From Carnegiea gigantea (Eukaryota; Streptophyta; Magnoliopsida; Caryophyllales; Cactaceae): a stretch of DNA of 64,000 bases. Position 1 is the stretch's first letter, and each line of letters starts with the position of its first letter. The DNA is taken from NCBI GenBank assembly GCA_029747015.1, contig JAKOGI010001353.1, positions 1-64,000 of the forward strand. Reading direction: 5' to 3'. Of the stretch, positions 26,936-37,807 are shown in pieces. A program made the translations under genes and the position numbers. The notes beneath the pieces were generated by a model. It saw only the letters and a list, made by a program, of their open reading frames with translations. It was not told the DNA's origin and searched no databases.

Positions 26936-27181
26936 TTTTTTATTTTTTTTTTTTACATGATAAACTGACCCAAATCCACTGACCCCTATCCAGGGGATCC
27001 AGCAGGCCCTTAAACATACCGTGGTTGGGGATGTCAAAATCCAGGCGATAGCCCAGGCCCACAAGCCACCACACAAAGAACACAGCACAAGGCCGAAACT
27101 TTTGTGCCCCCAGGATCGAACCCCCGAGGGGCAAGGGCGGCAAGTGGTAGTGTTGCCATCCGGGCAACACTGCTTCGACTA
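26936..27181 (-). mobile_element. tRNA-derived SINE with 12-bp target duplication
   Basis: TAACCGGTACAT is present at 26924-26935 and 27182-27193, a perfect duplication. Read on the minus strand, the element begins TAGTCGAAGCAG, a plausible Pol III A box, and carries GGTTCGATCCT near 27120-27110, a canonical B box. It ends in an A-rich tail (T-rich on the plus strand, 26936-26954). This is the full layout of a SINE, mobilised by LINE enzymes. It lies in the same orientation as the host gene intron. Confidence 0.9.
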
Positions 27182-27193
27182 TAACCGGTACAT

Positions 27194-28102
27194 ATACTTA
27201 ACAAACAACTTGTAAAAGTGACAAGCAGTGGCTATCATCTTGCCTAATCCTAGTCGTCAGAAATACGCAAAGCAGTTCACCATGTGAAAAATGCTAAACA
27301 AGAAGACACACAAGCAATAATGCAACGCCCAAGGGTGAAAAAGAATCAGAAAACAGCAATAATGCAGCACAAAGTTCAGGAAGCAAAGAGTTGAAATGGA
27401 CAGATGCAGAGAACCAGCCAAGCAAGCGTATGGCGAGTATTCCCAATCACAGTTTCATTTTTTGAAACTCAAACTTGCGACATCAATAAAAGTTTTAATT
27501 TTTTGGAACTCGCATTTCATAACTTCTTCAACCCATGAAACTTCAATTTGAATAACTCAATAAAAAAATTTATCCTAGACCATTTCATAACACACAACCC
27601 TATTTTTTAATCATATAAAAATTATATATTAAATCAAAAAAAAAAGCAAAAATATATTAAAAAACAAAAACTGCCTCGCATGGCGTGGCAATTTTCTGTC
27701 TCTCCTACAGTATGTGGACAAGTGGACAAAGTGTCGCCCGCCTTCCTTTTTCATTTCATGGCTGCGAATGCTCTTACAGGCAAAAGCGTAACCCAACACG
27801 ATAGCATGATATAAACTCAATCTAAAGTAAAGTCATAGCAATTTAAATTTTACATATGAACTATTTTGACCGTTTAGTATTAAAATATGTTATTTAAGTC
27901 ATTAGGTGAACTTTATTTATTATCAAACAGACACTAAAATTGAGACAATAAGAATAAATCAACTTAAACTTTTCCCATGTGCAACTTTTGGTGATAGACG
28001 GGCATACTCATGTAGAAACTCATATTATATGGGAAAACTCTAGGTAGAGGGAAACAGGGAAGACCAAAGGGAACATAAGGGTAAGAAAGATTTCCCCATG
28101 TT
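27194..28102. other. Intron stretch without recognised element
   Basis: No coding or bounded repeat is seen. A short direct similarity, AAACTTCAATTTGAATAACTC-like, is not enough to define a repeat. Confidence 0.4.
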
Positions 28103-28835
28103 TAGGAATTGCAACGGGGCGGGTTGGGGACGGGGCATATTCTCCGTCCCCGCCCCATTCCCTGTTGCGGGAAAAAAATTCCTCCCCTGCCCCATCCCCA
28201 GCGGAGATTCAATCCCCGACGGGGTCCCAACAGGAATTTTTACTCGTAAATTTTTTTTCCTCTTATGTGAAACCTGTATTATAAGTTAGATCTTCGATGA
28301 AATGTCAAGTTACCCAGCAGACTTAACTCAATTAATTATATAAAATTCCTATAGGATCCATGCAATGCAAATTTAATAAATTTCATCAAAGTTTATAATT
28401 CAACGCAAATTAAAGTCTAACAAGTCCATGCAACACAATGAAATCAAAGTCTAAGAAGTTAAACACAACCCAATCAAAGTCTAGGAAAAAAAAATAAGGA
28501 TTATATAGCTAAGGTTTTTTCAAGTAAATTTACCTTTCTACCTTTAATCTTATGTTCATAAATAAAGGATCTATATATAATTTTAATTATAAATGGAAAC
28601 AGGGGTGGGTTTTTTTCCCCAAACGGGAACGAGAAAACGGGGATGGGGATGTGAATTTTTCCCCAGACAGGTAAGCGGGGACGGGGACGGGGTAAAATTT
28701 CGCCTCATCCCCGTCCCCATCCCTGCTCGGGGATTGAATCTCGGCCCCGTCCCCATTAGGGACGGGGATTTTTCCTCAAAGCGGGTTGGGGCCCCAGCAG
28801 AGACAGGGATTCTCCGCCCTCTACTGCCATCCCTA
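28103..28835. mobile_element. Non-autonomous hAT-like element
   Basis: The left end is TAGGAATTGCAAC and the right end, inverted, is TAGGGATGGCAGTA. Flanking octamers CCCATGTT and CCCAGTCT agree at five of eight positions. Both arms are rich in GGGGACGGGG-like sequence, as in the better-preserved element at 52443-53020, to which it is related. The open frames read across it (28098-28289, 28593-28856) reflect base composition only. Confidence 0.7.
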
Positions 28836-29444
28836 CCCAGTCTCTGTAGAATGTGAACTCACACATCTTTATTGGATGGTGAGTTAACTCCAGTCCTACT
28901 AGTTGCCCAGTAGACTCTCCTTTGGTGGTTACTTTTAATTTACTTGGATTCGCATTCCTTTTTTTAAGAATATTATCATATACTCCGTGATATATTAATA
29001 AATGTTACTTTTAGTCCTCAAATTTTAAAATTATTATTTAACCTCTTTCACGACCTTGACTATTATTTATATAGAAAAATCACTATTATTAACCCCTCAC
29101 ATATGTATTTTATATTGAAAAACAAGGCCATATGAAAACAATATTCAATGTGAGAAGTTAACTAATCAATAATTCAAACAGTTTACGACTAAAAATAACA
29201 TTTACCAATGTAGCAGAGAGAATATAATTATATTCCCTTTTTTTTGTTTGGAGTTGAATTTCATTCCGCATCTAATAATGGAATATAGTTACATATGAAC
29301 CACATTAAAGCCACATTCTCTTCCACTTATTTTTCCAGAATAAATCACTTTAGCTCACTTGGGAGAAAAATAAGTTCTGTTTGATAAAAGTTCAATTTAG
29401 TTTAGTATAAAGTTCACTTCAACTCAAATAAGTTTATAAATTAA

Positions 29445-30030
29445 GGTAGTGTTTGATTGGAAGGAAAATGATTTTCCCGAAAAATCATTTTCTGTGGAAA
29501 ATATTTTTGTAAGGAAAATTGATTTTCATATCACATTTTTCGTTGTTTGGTACAAGATAAATCATTTTCCATGAGAAAGAGGAAATCATAGACTGAAATG
29601 TTTAAATGGCAAACAATATTGATTGAATGGTCGAAGTTGAGATAAATATGGACCAAATGAAGGAATTTTCAGCTTTAAATTCACATTGAGTTTTTTTCAA
29701 TACTTCCTCTCGGATAATCAAGTTCTAACCTAAACAGTTAAAATTATTTTAGTGACAAAAAAAATATCAATTGAATTGTTTAAATAGAAAAAATGTCGAT
29801 TAATTGTCATAGCGGAGGAAAATGTTGACCAAATGAAGGAACATCATACTCAAAATCTAGATGTGAACCTATTTTAATCTTTCCTATCCAATGAACCAGT
29901 TTGGATCCAAACAATTGAAATTATCCAGTTATGAAAAATACTGACTGCACTGTTTAAGGGGCAAAAAATATCAATTGAATTGTCATTGTGAAAAAAACAA
30001 TTGACCAAATGAGAAATAGAAGAGTAAGAA
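29445..30030. repeat. Degenerate element with about 176-bp tandem units, copy A
   Basis: It starts GGTAGTGTTTGATTGG followed by GGAAAATGATTTTCC. The phrase GACCAAATGA recurs at 29651, 29827 and 30003, exactly 176 bases apart, with TTGAATTGTTTAA between. It shares both parts with 33665-34615 and is probably 3'-truncated near 30030. Confidence 0.65.
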
Positions 30031-30461
30031 TTTTAATAAATTTTAATTCATTATTTTTTCAGTTTTCAATGGCACTTTGTAGCCTTTTTATTTTGAAAAA
30101 TAGATTGGTTAGTGCTTGGATTATTTAATGAGAGGCGTTCAATGATTATTTGGACCATTTTAGGGTATTCACATATACTATTCTTAACTCTTTATAAATA
30201 ATACATTAAAATTCTTTTGAACCTGTAAGTGTTCATGAGATCCACAAAGATCCGCCGATGCCGGCTTCCCCCGTGGCCTGATTCAAATTCTATTAATTTA
30301 GGGTGCTAGCTTCCGCGGGCAACATCGATGGAGGGTTAATGTGTTCAGTTATCTCCGGAGTGTGAATGCCTTAATACACGTTTGGACGTAATGTGGTAAG
30401 TGGCATTACTTGAAAATCACATGCTTTTATAGCTAAGTTGACTCGTCTTTTCATACTTTTA

Positions 30462-31095
30462 GAGCAGCTACAACAGGAGCCTCGTGCGAGGAGAGAGAGG
30501 GCGGCGAGCGGCGCGCGTCAGCTTGAGGCAGGGCATCGGTTGGCTCACTTGGCTCGGCTCGGCGAGCGGCTACAGGGCGCAAGGTGCCCGGTGACCTTTT
30601 TTTCGTCCTATTCCCTCCTAAACGACATCGTTTTGGGGAGGTTAAGCTGTTTTTTTTTTTTTTTTTTTTTGTGGAATGGGCTGCTGGAAACGTCTCTCTA
30701 CCTATTTGAATTAATTTTTTTTTGTAAATTTTTGGTGCTAATTTAATCTATAAATATATGCAATTGTATCCAACTTATTTTCCCCAAAAATTTATGACCC
30801 TTCAATTTTTTTCGTTACCAAATTATCAAATCCAACTTATTTTCGCCAAAAATAATTACACCAATTAACCAACCAAACAAAACAAATAAAACTCAAACAA
30901 TTAAATATAATTATGTGTGAGGTCCATATGTATTATTTTATTTGGTGAGAAAAAGTGGTGAGTCTGTCATTGCAGAGAGTGAGGATTGTGAGGTAAAAAA
31001 TTAAAGAGATAACTGATGTGTCAGTGACAAGGTTCAGCTGGTGAGTCAAAAATTGACTCACTGTTACTTTTGCTCTTGTAGCATGGGCTCGTGCA
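30462..31095. mobile_element. Possible TIR element with GC-rich left arm
   Basis: The left arm contains GCTACAACAGGAGCC and the right, inverted, GCTACAAGAGC. Between them are a GC-rich, CpG-dense block (30480-30600) and AT-rich sequence. Near the right end GTGAGTCAA and TTGACTCAC form a perfect 9-bp hairpin (31041-31061). No target duplication is evident, so the class (perhaps MULE-like) is uncertain. The open frame 30438-30746 has no motif. Confidence 0.35.
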
Positions 31096-31099
31096 TCTA

Positions 31100-31641
31100 T
31101 ATGCGCAGTCACGAAAAGACATCTGGCAATTTATTGCTCAACCGATTGCACCATAATCGCAGCACTAAATGGAATGAATGGCTTAATTAATGATGGACCA
31201 CGATGCAAGCCTACTTTCACTGACTACATAGCCCAGGGTCAATTGACAGCTTTCTATCCACTTGTACTTTCTCACTAAACAAATAATCTTTGATGATAGT
31301 TGATCATACCTCATTTCAAAAGTACTATCAAAGATGATAGAAGTTAAAGTAGACATAACTAATTTTACTGATTTATATTGATTAAAATATTACAGGTTAT
31401 TATGTACAAGTATTCGGTAAAAAAATGAATGAGATAATCGTTAGAAATTTAGACAGTATTTCTCAAAAACCTATTGAAAGTAACTTTTAAAGATGTCTAT
31501 TTAGTAGTTGCATTACAAATTATAATTTTATTTTTTCTTATTTACTAGAAACTTTCATTTGTTGTGCCTTTCTTAGTCATGTTATATTAGGTACCTCAAT
31601 AATTACATTTATCAAATACATTTATTTTTTAAATTATTAAT
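31100..31641. other. Intron stretch without recognised element
   Basis: AT-rich sequence with no coding or bounded repeat. Confidence 0.4.
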
Positions 31642-31644
31642 TAA

Positions 31645-32988
31645 GGCCTTGTTCTTTTCATAGGTCATTTTAGATTTATTAACCTCAATCCACTTGAACC
31701 TACTTCAATCTACTTCAATCAATTTCAACCCACCTAAAAAAATACCAACCTCAACCCGCTTCAACATATTTCAACCAACCTCAACCAACCTCAACCAACT
31801 TCAACTAACTTCAACCTGGCCTTTCATAAATTTAATAATTTATAAAGTGTCATGTGAGATTTAATTATTTTTGCAAAGTAGTACGACTTGAAAATGGTGG
31901 AAATTTAAGAGTAACTTGGGGTGAGTAAAATGGTAAAGTAGGTTAAGGTAGATTGATGTAGGTTGAGGTGCGTTAAGTACATTGAAGTCGGTTGAATTTT
32001 GTCGATGTGATAAATTAAATTTGATTAAACTAAGGAAAGGAGGTTGAAGTGGATTGAAATTGGTATTTTTAAATTGACTAGATACAATTCTATTTTGTTG
32101 ATTATCATGATGCATCAGGCAGTATTGATTAGATACGATTCCATTTTAATTTTCAAATTATCATCATCATATTTTGCTGTCACATGCTTTTCAAATTACA
32201 TCATATTTTTATTATTTTTCACAATCTAATTTTTCGTATTTTATAAAATTAGGAAAAAGCTAATGTTATATTTTCAACCAACTCCTACATTTAAAAATTA
32301 ACGACAAATCTATATTGATGATATATTTTGTAACACTTACGATCATACTTTTTTCTTTTGTTACATCGGAATTTTTCGAATACGAACCTGTTATTGTCGT
32401 CGGTAAATTGGGGCGGATAATGAGGTGAGGTGAGTTGAAGTAGGTTGAGGTGGGTTGAAATAGATTGAGATCAGTTGAAGTAGGTCAAATTTTTTTGATG
32501 CCATAAATTGAACTTTAGTTGATAGTGGAAGTGAATTGAAGTAGGTTGAAATGGGTTTAGGTTGGTATTTTCAAATTTACCATAAAAAAAGACACGTATA
32601 TAAAAAGTTGTCATCAATAAATTTTGTAACCCAAATCGTTAAAGATAATTGACAAGTTGTGCCGGCCTCCAACTTCCAGAAAAATAATTACAAAATTATG
32701 AAATTACTATTCAGCAAAAAAATGTACTAAAAATTACAATAACTTCATAAATTATCACACATAATTACATTCTTATTATTTTAACCCACTTCAACCCACC
32801 ATAAAAAAAAAAATACCAATTTTAACCCACTTCAACCTACTTCAACCCACTTTAATTAATTCCAACCCACTTCAACCTACTTCAACCCTCCTCAAAAAAA
32901 TACTTAACCCACCTCAATTTACCTCAATCAACCTCAACCCACTTCAACCTTTTACATACCTCCATTTACCCACGAAAAGAACAGACCC
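31645..32988. mobile_element. Tourist-like element of the TTCAACCCAC family, long copy
   Basis: The left end is GGCCTTGTTCTTTTCA and the right end, inverted, is GGGTCTGTTCTTTTCG. TAA flanks both sides (31642-31644 and 32989-32991). The arms consist of many ACTTCAACCCAC variants. It matches 56215-56746, but the middle (about 31850-32600) is extra and carries the same motif in reverse, so a second copy seems nested inside in opposite orientation. Confidence 0.75.
31850..32600. repeat. Nested inner segment of the Tourist-like element
   Basis: The shorter copy at 56215-56746 runs through this point without interruption (the TAATTTGTAACCCAAATCG junction). The inner segment carries TAGGTTGAGGTGGGTTGA, the reverse complement of the arm motif, at both its ends. 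That makes it a probable inverted nested insertion. Its own target duplication was not identified. Confidence 0.5.
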
Positions 32989-33146
32989 TAAATAGCTAAC
33001 CAGTAAGCACTAGTGGTTAACAACTTATCGTCAATAAAACTACTAACAACTAATGAAATAGCTAATTATTACTAAAATAATTAATTTTACCGAACATGTT
33101 CTAAGTTAGCTGATGAAATATTCACAGTCGACATTAATTAATCTAT

Positions 33147-33515
33147 GGCCCTGTTTGGCAAATAGTTGTTAGCTGTTAGCTGTTAACTGTTTGTATTAGC
33201 TGTTAACTGTTAACTGGTTGTATTAGCTGTTTGTATTAGCTGTTTGAATTAGCTGTTTGTTAAAAAATTGTTTGGTAAAATTAGCTGTTTCTGATAAAGT
33301 TGTGAGACAAAAAGCTAATTCTTCAAAAAGCTCTTCCAAAAAGCTCATGGAATTAGCTTTTTCAAATTAGCTTTTTGGACCCAAAAAACTCTTTTAAAAA
33401 GCTCTTTCACCAAACACCCAAATTAGTTTTTTTACTTGGTCAAAAAGCTAATTTTGGTCAAATAAGCTCTTTTTGGCCAAAAAACTCTTCAAAAAGATCT
33501 TTGGCAAACAGGGCT
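33147..33515. mobile_element. MITE with GGCCCTGTTTGGCAAA ends
   Basis: The left end GGCCCTGTTTGGCAAA and the right end, inverted, AGCCCTGTTTGCCAAA are near-perfect inverted repeats. TAT flanks both sides. The interior repeats TTAGCTGTTTG on the left and AAAAAGCT on the right. It is related to 54963-55848. Confidence 0.7.
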
Positions 33516-33664
33516 TATGAAGTACGGACTTAATATGGCCTAAGTGCCTTCACTTCACGGGAATTGACTTTCGAAAGCGCATCGTTTCCCCTTAAAAAAG
33601 GGTTAAAGTTTGCTTCAATTAGATACCCAAAAAAAACAGACCATTAGTTAATCAAATTTTTTAT

Positions 33665-34615
33665 TTAGATGTTTGGTCAAACGGAAAATAATTTTTCTAA
33701 AAAACAATTTTTTATAGACAAAAATTTTTTAAGGACAATTAATTTTGATATCATATTTTTTATCATTTGATATAAGATAAATTATTTTTCATGAAAAAAG
33801 AAAGAGTATCAACTCAAGTGTTTAAGTAACAAAAAATGTGAAATTACTGGCCATAGCAAAGATAAATATTGACCAAATGAAATAATGTTAAACTTGAAAT
33901 TCATATTTGAGCTTTTTTTAAATATTTCCTATCTGATAATCAAGTTTCAATTTGAACCGTTGACATTGTTTTAGTAACCAAAAATATCAACTGAATTGTT
34001 TAAGTGGCAAAACATGTCGATTGAATTATCGTGGTAAAGAAAAATATTGACCAAATGAAGGAATGTCGTGTTCAAAATCTAGGTCTATTTTTAAGCTTTT
34101 CTATCCGATTATCAAGTTTGAATCCAAACTATTGACATTGTTTTAGCGATTAAAAATATTGAATGAATTGTTTAAACAATAAAAAAATATCAGTTGAATT
34201 GTAATGGTGGAAAAAAATATTGACCAAATTAAATGCAAGCTCAAAATCTAAAATTAATCTTATTTTAATATTTTCTATCCGATGATAAAGTTTCAACCCA
34301 AACCGTTAGAAATTGTTTTAGTGACGAGTCAACTGAATTGTTTATGTGGTAAAAAATGTCGATTAAATTACCGTATGCGAAATAAATGTTGACCAAATGA
34401 AAGAAACTTGAACTCAAAATCTAGAATTAAGTTTATTTCAATCTTTCACATCGGATAGTCAAATTTCGATTCAAACCGTTTAAATTGAATTTTGCATCTA
34501 AATTTCGGCTGACTATATTGTTAAAAAGTTAACGGAAGAATATCAACATCATATCCTCTCAAAAAGGGAACCATTTTCGTCAATTGAGAGGACAATCATT
34601 TTGGAAAATTATTTG
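33665..34615. repeat. Degenerate element with about 170-178-bp tandem units, copy B
   Basis: GACCAAAT recurs at 33871, 34049, 34222 and 34391. Units share CTATCCGATNATCAAGTTT and TTGACATTGTTTTAG. The ends CGGAAAATAATTTTT and, inverted, CAAATAATTTTCC look like terminal inverted repeats. It is the longer sister of 29445-30030. Confidence 0.65.
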
Positions 34616-34829
34616 CTGAAAAAAATCCTTTCTCCCCTCTATGACAAACTACCTTGTATTCTTCTCAGCGCTGATTAGGACTTTCTCTTTTGTTCGAACT
34701 GAGGAAAATCTAAGAAAAATAACAAAGTTTGAAAAACAAAAGAGATACTTTGTAGGAGAAGATTTGATATACAAGCTCGAGTGGTTCATATTTTTCTCCA
34801 TTCTTTTTTCATTTAAGTTTCTTCTGTTA

Positions 34830-35190
34830 AATTTTTTTGGGGTCGCCGTCGGCTTCAACCCTTTGGAATTGGAGGTGGGTCACCTAACCTTGCAGCTTCT
34901 AGTTACTTGATAAAGATGTATATTTTGGGTTTCGGCAAATAGAAAAAATTTAATAGGCCGAATAACATGTTGACTCTGCAGTTACTTGTATTCGTAAAAT
35001 AATATAATTCATTCTGATAGGGGTTATAATCTTGAATTGTTCTTTCCCTGGGATCTGACGTTCCAAATACACCTTATGTAAATCTTGAATGCCTAATTAA
35101 AGTATTGGCTATTTTTGTAATAGTTTAGCAGCCAGTTAAGTTGGGTGTCCTCATTTTCTGTTTGTCTATGCAGTACAGAGTAATATTTGA
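34830..35190. repeat. Intron segment duplication, copy A
   Basis: Shared landmarks with 35550-35880 are GTCGGCTTCAA (34848 and 35568), a GATAAA..ATATTTT segment, GAATGCCTAATTAAA (35087 and 35789) and CTATGCAGT. The offset is 700-720 bases. Similarity is patchy, so the duplication is old. No coding is seen. Confidence 0.5.
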
Positions 35191-35549
35191 CCAACCCTCC
35201 TCCCAACAAAAACAAAAAATTAAAAAAAAATTTGCTTAATAAGAACAAAATAAGTTAAACCAACCTTTATTAATACATTTAAATTTAACTAATGCATAAA
35301 GTATAAGCTTAAACTTTAACGTTCAAACAATAGAATTATGCCTTCATTTCATGAAAACTCACTTTAAAAGTATCTATTTATGCCTTGAAAAACTCTGCTT
35401 TAGATTCTTTATCTGAATTCTTTTTAGCTCAAAATAGAAGCTGTGTTGTATATTTGAACTTAGAAAATCAAAGAAAATAAAAATAGTTTGCAAAAAAAAT
35501 TTTTTTTTAGCAGACGATTTGATCCCCCTCCCGAAATTTCTATCTATCA

Positions 35550-35880
35550 TGTTTCCTTGGGGCCATAGTCGGCTTCAATACTCCAGACAGGAAGACAGGA
35601 GGCGTCTAACGACCTTGAAACTTTGGATAAATACACTAAAAATATATATTTTTGGTGTCCCAAAAAAAGGAAAAATTAATAAAGTGTCCATGCCGTATAT
35701 GGTATATTGGTGTCTATAGAACCAACAAAATTCAATTTAATTTAGTTGGACTGTCTGATTCCTAATACGTGCAGATTAGGTGAATTGTGAATGCCTAACT
35801 AAAACACTTGATATTCAACGGCTAGTTGGGTTTCTTCACTTTGTAGTCGCCTATGCAGTCAAAAAAAAGTATTTTTAACT
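35550..35880. repeat. Intron segment duplication, copy B
   Basis: This is the second copy of 34830-35190, in the same orientation. The open frame 35519-35719 lying across it has no recognised motif. Confidence 0.5.
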
Positions 35881-36544
35881 TGCAAGGAAATGATTCATGA
35901 AGCAGTGCATATTTTGGATGAACAATGCAACTAATGCACATTCTTAAGATTCATGAACACTACCATATATAATTTCCCATGATCCCTACGACAGCACCCC
36001 AGTAATTTCTGCCTCCCCATCTTTTTGTCCCTCCCCTACTCTGTCCTGATTTTGTGAACACATTGGATGTTTCCCGATCCTTCTGCCTGCCACGTTCCTT
36101 CTATCCTCTTTTTGAACGTTTTTTTAAAAATTTTTTTTAGTAGTAATTGCCTTTTAATAGTTAGAGTTGTCTCCTCTCTCCAATACCCTAATTGAGCTAA
36201 TGAATGTCGGCCCATAAGGGTTATAGTTTTATGTACAAATAGAAGTCGTTCTATTCCTGAAACATCGCCTGTCGGTCTGCAAGTTACAACTCTACGGACA
36301 CAAGTTTTTTCCATTCCTGAGACTTCAGATGTATCAAACAAAAAATGAACCAACCTATATTGATCTGTGAAGATTTTATTTTATAGTTGATTTGGTTTGT
36401 TTTGTATAATTGTCTGTTTCATCCCGTTGTTTAAGAAGCAGTGCTCTATCGCTTAGTTTTACCTATTTCATTACTCAAACCATCTGCGATTTAAAAGCTT
36501 CCTATTCAGGTTTGCAGATAAGACGACTGTGGTGGTGGTCGGTT

Positions 36545-36545
<1 letters not shown>
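35881..36545. other. Intron stretch without recognised element
   Basis: The minus-strand open frame at 36353-36036 has no recognisable motif and is treated as chance. No repeat boundary is seen. Confidence 0.4.
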
Positions 36546-36583
<38 letters not shown>

Positions 36584-36593
36584 GATGCCATAG
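36546..36593. repeat. (TAA)n microsatellite
   Basis: About 16 perfect TAA/AAT units. The runs of Asn or Leu in overlapping frames come from it. Confidence 0.95.
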
Positions 36594-36953
36594 TTTCCAG
36601 AGCCCAAGATTGAGTGTAGAAATGTTTTTTAAAAAAAGAAGACTCATAAAACAATTACTCAAGCAATCGAGCTACCCATCTAGGGTAGATGATGAATTTA
36701 TTTTTCTGAAAAAAGTAAAAGAGACCAGTGTTATCCTATTTCATCTCAATATTCACAAATCCTTGAATGGCATAAACGTACAGAATCAGACTTAATTTAA
36801 TGTGACCAAATACCAGTGAAGCCTATTTAAAACGCTCAAAATTAAGCTTAACAACAAAAAGTACAGCTAATTGATTCTCAATAAAACCCAAATACACATA
36901 AAACATAAAAAATATAAAAATTAGAGAAGATAATTCATAATTAATTGTGTTTT

Positions 36954-37026
36954 GGGGGGGGGGTTAGGAGAGAGAGGGGGATGGAGGAAGAGAAAGAGAC
37001 AAATAGAGAGAGAGAGAGGGAGGGGA
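36954..37026. repeat. G10 run and purine tract next to exon 1
   Basis: Ten G at 36954-36963 are followed by an almost pure A/G stretch ending 10 bases inside the intron from the exon 1 donor. In the transcript this is a CT-rich tract directly after the splice site. Confidence 0.85.
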
Positions 37027-37035
37027 CGTACTGAC

Positions 37036-37146
37036 ATTTTTGGGACGACCAATAATGGAGGCGACGGCATCGGAGGCCTGAGAGAAGATAGGCTCAAGGT
37101 GAACTTCGTCTATCTTGACGTTTGTTGATATTTCCAGAGCTGGCAT
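37036..37146 (-). CDS. MDL3: MIF/D-dopachrome tautomerase-like protein, exon 1
   Basis: Exon 1 encodes residues 1-37, MPALEISTNV to GRPKN. The Pro after the start Met is the catalytic N-terminal proline of the MIF tautomerase family once Met is removed. TNV at 8-10 and GRP at 33-35 are family landmarks. Arg34 replaces the Lys of animal MIF at that position, as in the MDL3 subtype, which argues for weak tautomerase activity. The ATG follows GATCGAAAA and is the only start that gives the proline. The donor GTCAGT keeps phase 0 with exon 2. The LINE-2 3' end lies about 365 bp upstream of the ATG. Confidence 0.87.
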
Positions 37147-37240
37147 TTTTCGATCCCTTTCCCTTTTACTGTACTTATTACTCGTGAGTGAGCGTTAGTT
37201 GAGAACTTGAGATGAATGAGCTGGGTTCCTTTTATGCCCA

Positions 37241-37249
37241 CTTTATATA
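37241..37249 (-). promoter_or_regulatory. TATA box of the MDL3-like gene
   Basis: TATATAAAG on the minus strand lies about 95 bases before the ATG. That predicts a transcription start near 37215 and a 5' UTR of roughly 70 bases. A second TATA-like CATAAAAGG is about 12 bases closer to the gene. Confidence 0.7.
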
Positions 37250-37807
37250 GAAACACAAGCACTACTCCCTGAGTTTACTGTTGCTTTTTTGGCCATTTCT
37301 GACTATTTCCTTTCGTGTATTTGTGCGCTTGTGTGTGAAGTGTGAACGGTGAAGTGCGGCTATGCGCGGGTGACTGTCCGTGAAAGGTTCGCAAAGTGAA
37401 ATGATTTGTTTTTTGAAATAGAACGCCCCCTACTTTTGGGCAACGAGGTCCGGATTCCTCTAATGATTGAGTTTTAGGGCACCTTTAACACTTCGCAAAG
37501 GCTGACAAAAGACAAGTTGATATTTTTTTTGTAAGAAAGGTAAGCAGTAAAATTTAGACAGCCCTCTCTCAAGGGTTCTTTCTAAATTATCCTTATAGAG
37601 GATAGAAAGAAGGTCCCTATATAGAACCACATTTCAAACAGTCGTGGAATGTAAGGAGTGACCAAACTTTGCTAACCAATTAGCTGCGCAATTACTCTCT
37701 TTAAAAATATGATGAATAATAACCTTGTTACATAATTTAGTGTAAGCTAATATATCTTGCACGAGTACTTGAATTTTTCATGGGGGTTGAATATGTCCTT
37801 GAACTGC

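Larger units (their letters stand above)
26225..37035 (-). other. Giant intron of the MDL3-like gene (10.8 kb)
   Basis: Donor GTCAGT at 37035-37030 and acceptor GTGCAG at 26230-26225 join codon 37 (Asn) to codon 38 (Met) in phase 0, giving GRPKN-MVMVVLKGS as expected for the family. The pyrimidine-rich sequence before the acceptor is short because of a GGT repeat. The intron carries a SINE, an hAT element, several MITEs, tandem arrays and a duplicated segment. A neighbouring weaker reading (donor GTACGT four bases on) would break the frame. Confidence 0.8.

Noticed and set aside
30230..30420. GATTCAAATTC resembling a tRNA T-loop; possible tRNA or SINE piece
   Set aside because: No A box at the right distance, no cloverleaf and no target duplication.
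30438..30746. 102-codon plus-strand frame rich in Arg and Ala
   Set aside because: The composition follows the GC-rich left arm of a repeat, and it ends in a poly-T run read as Phe.
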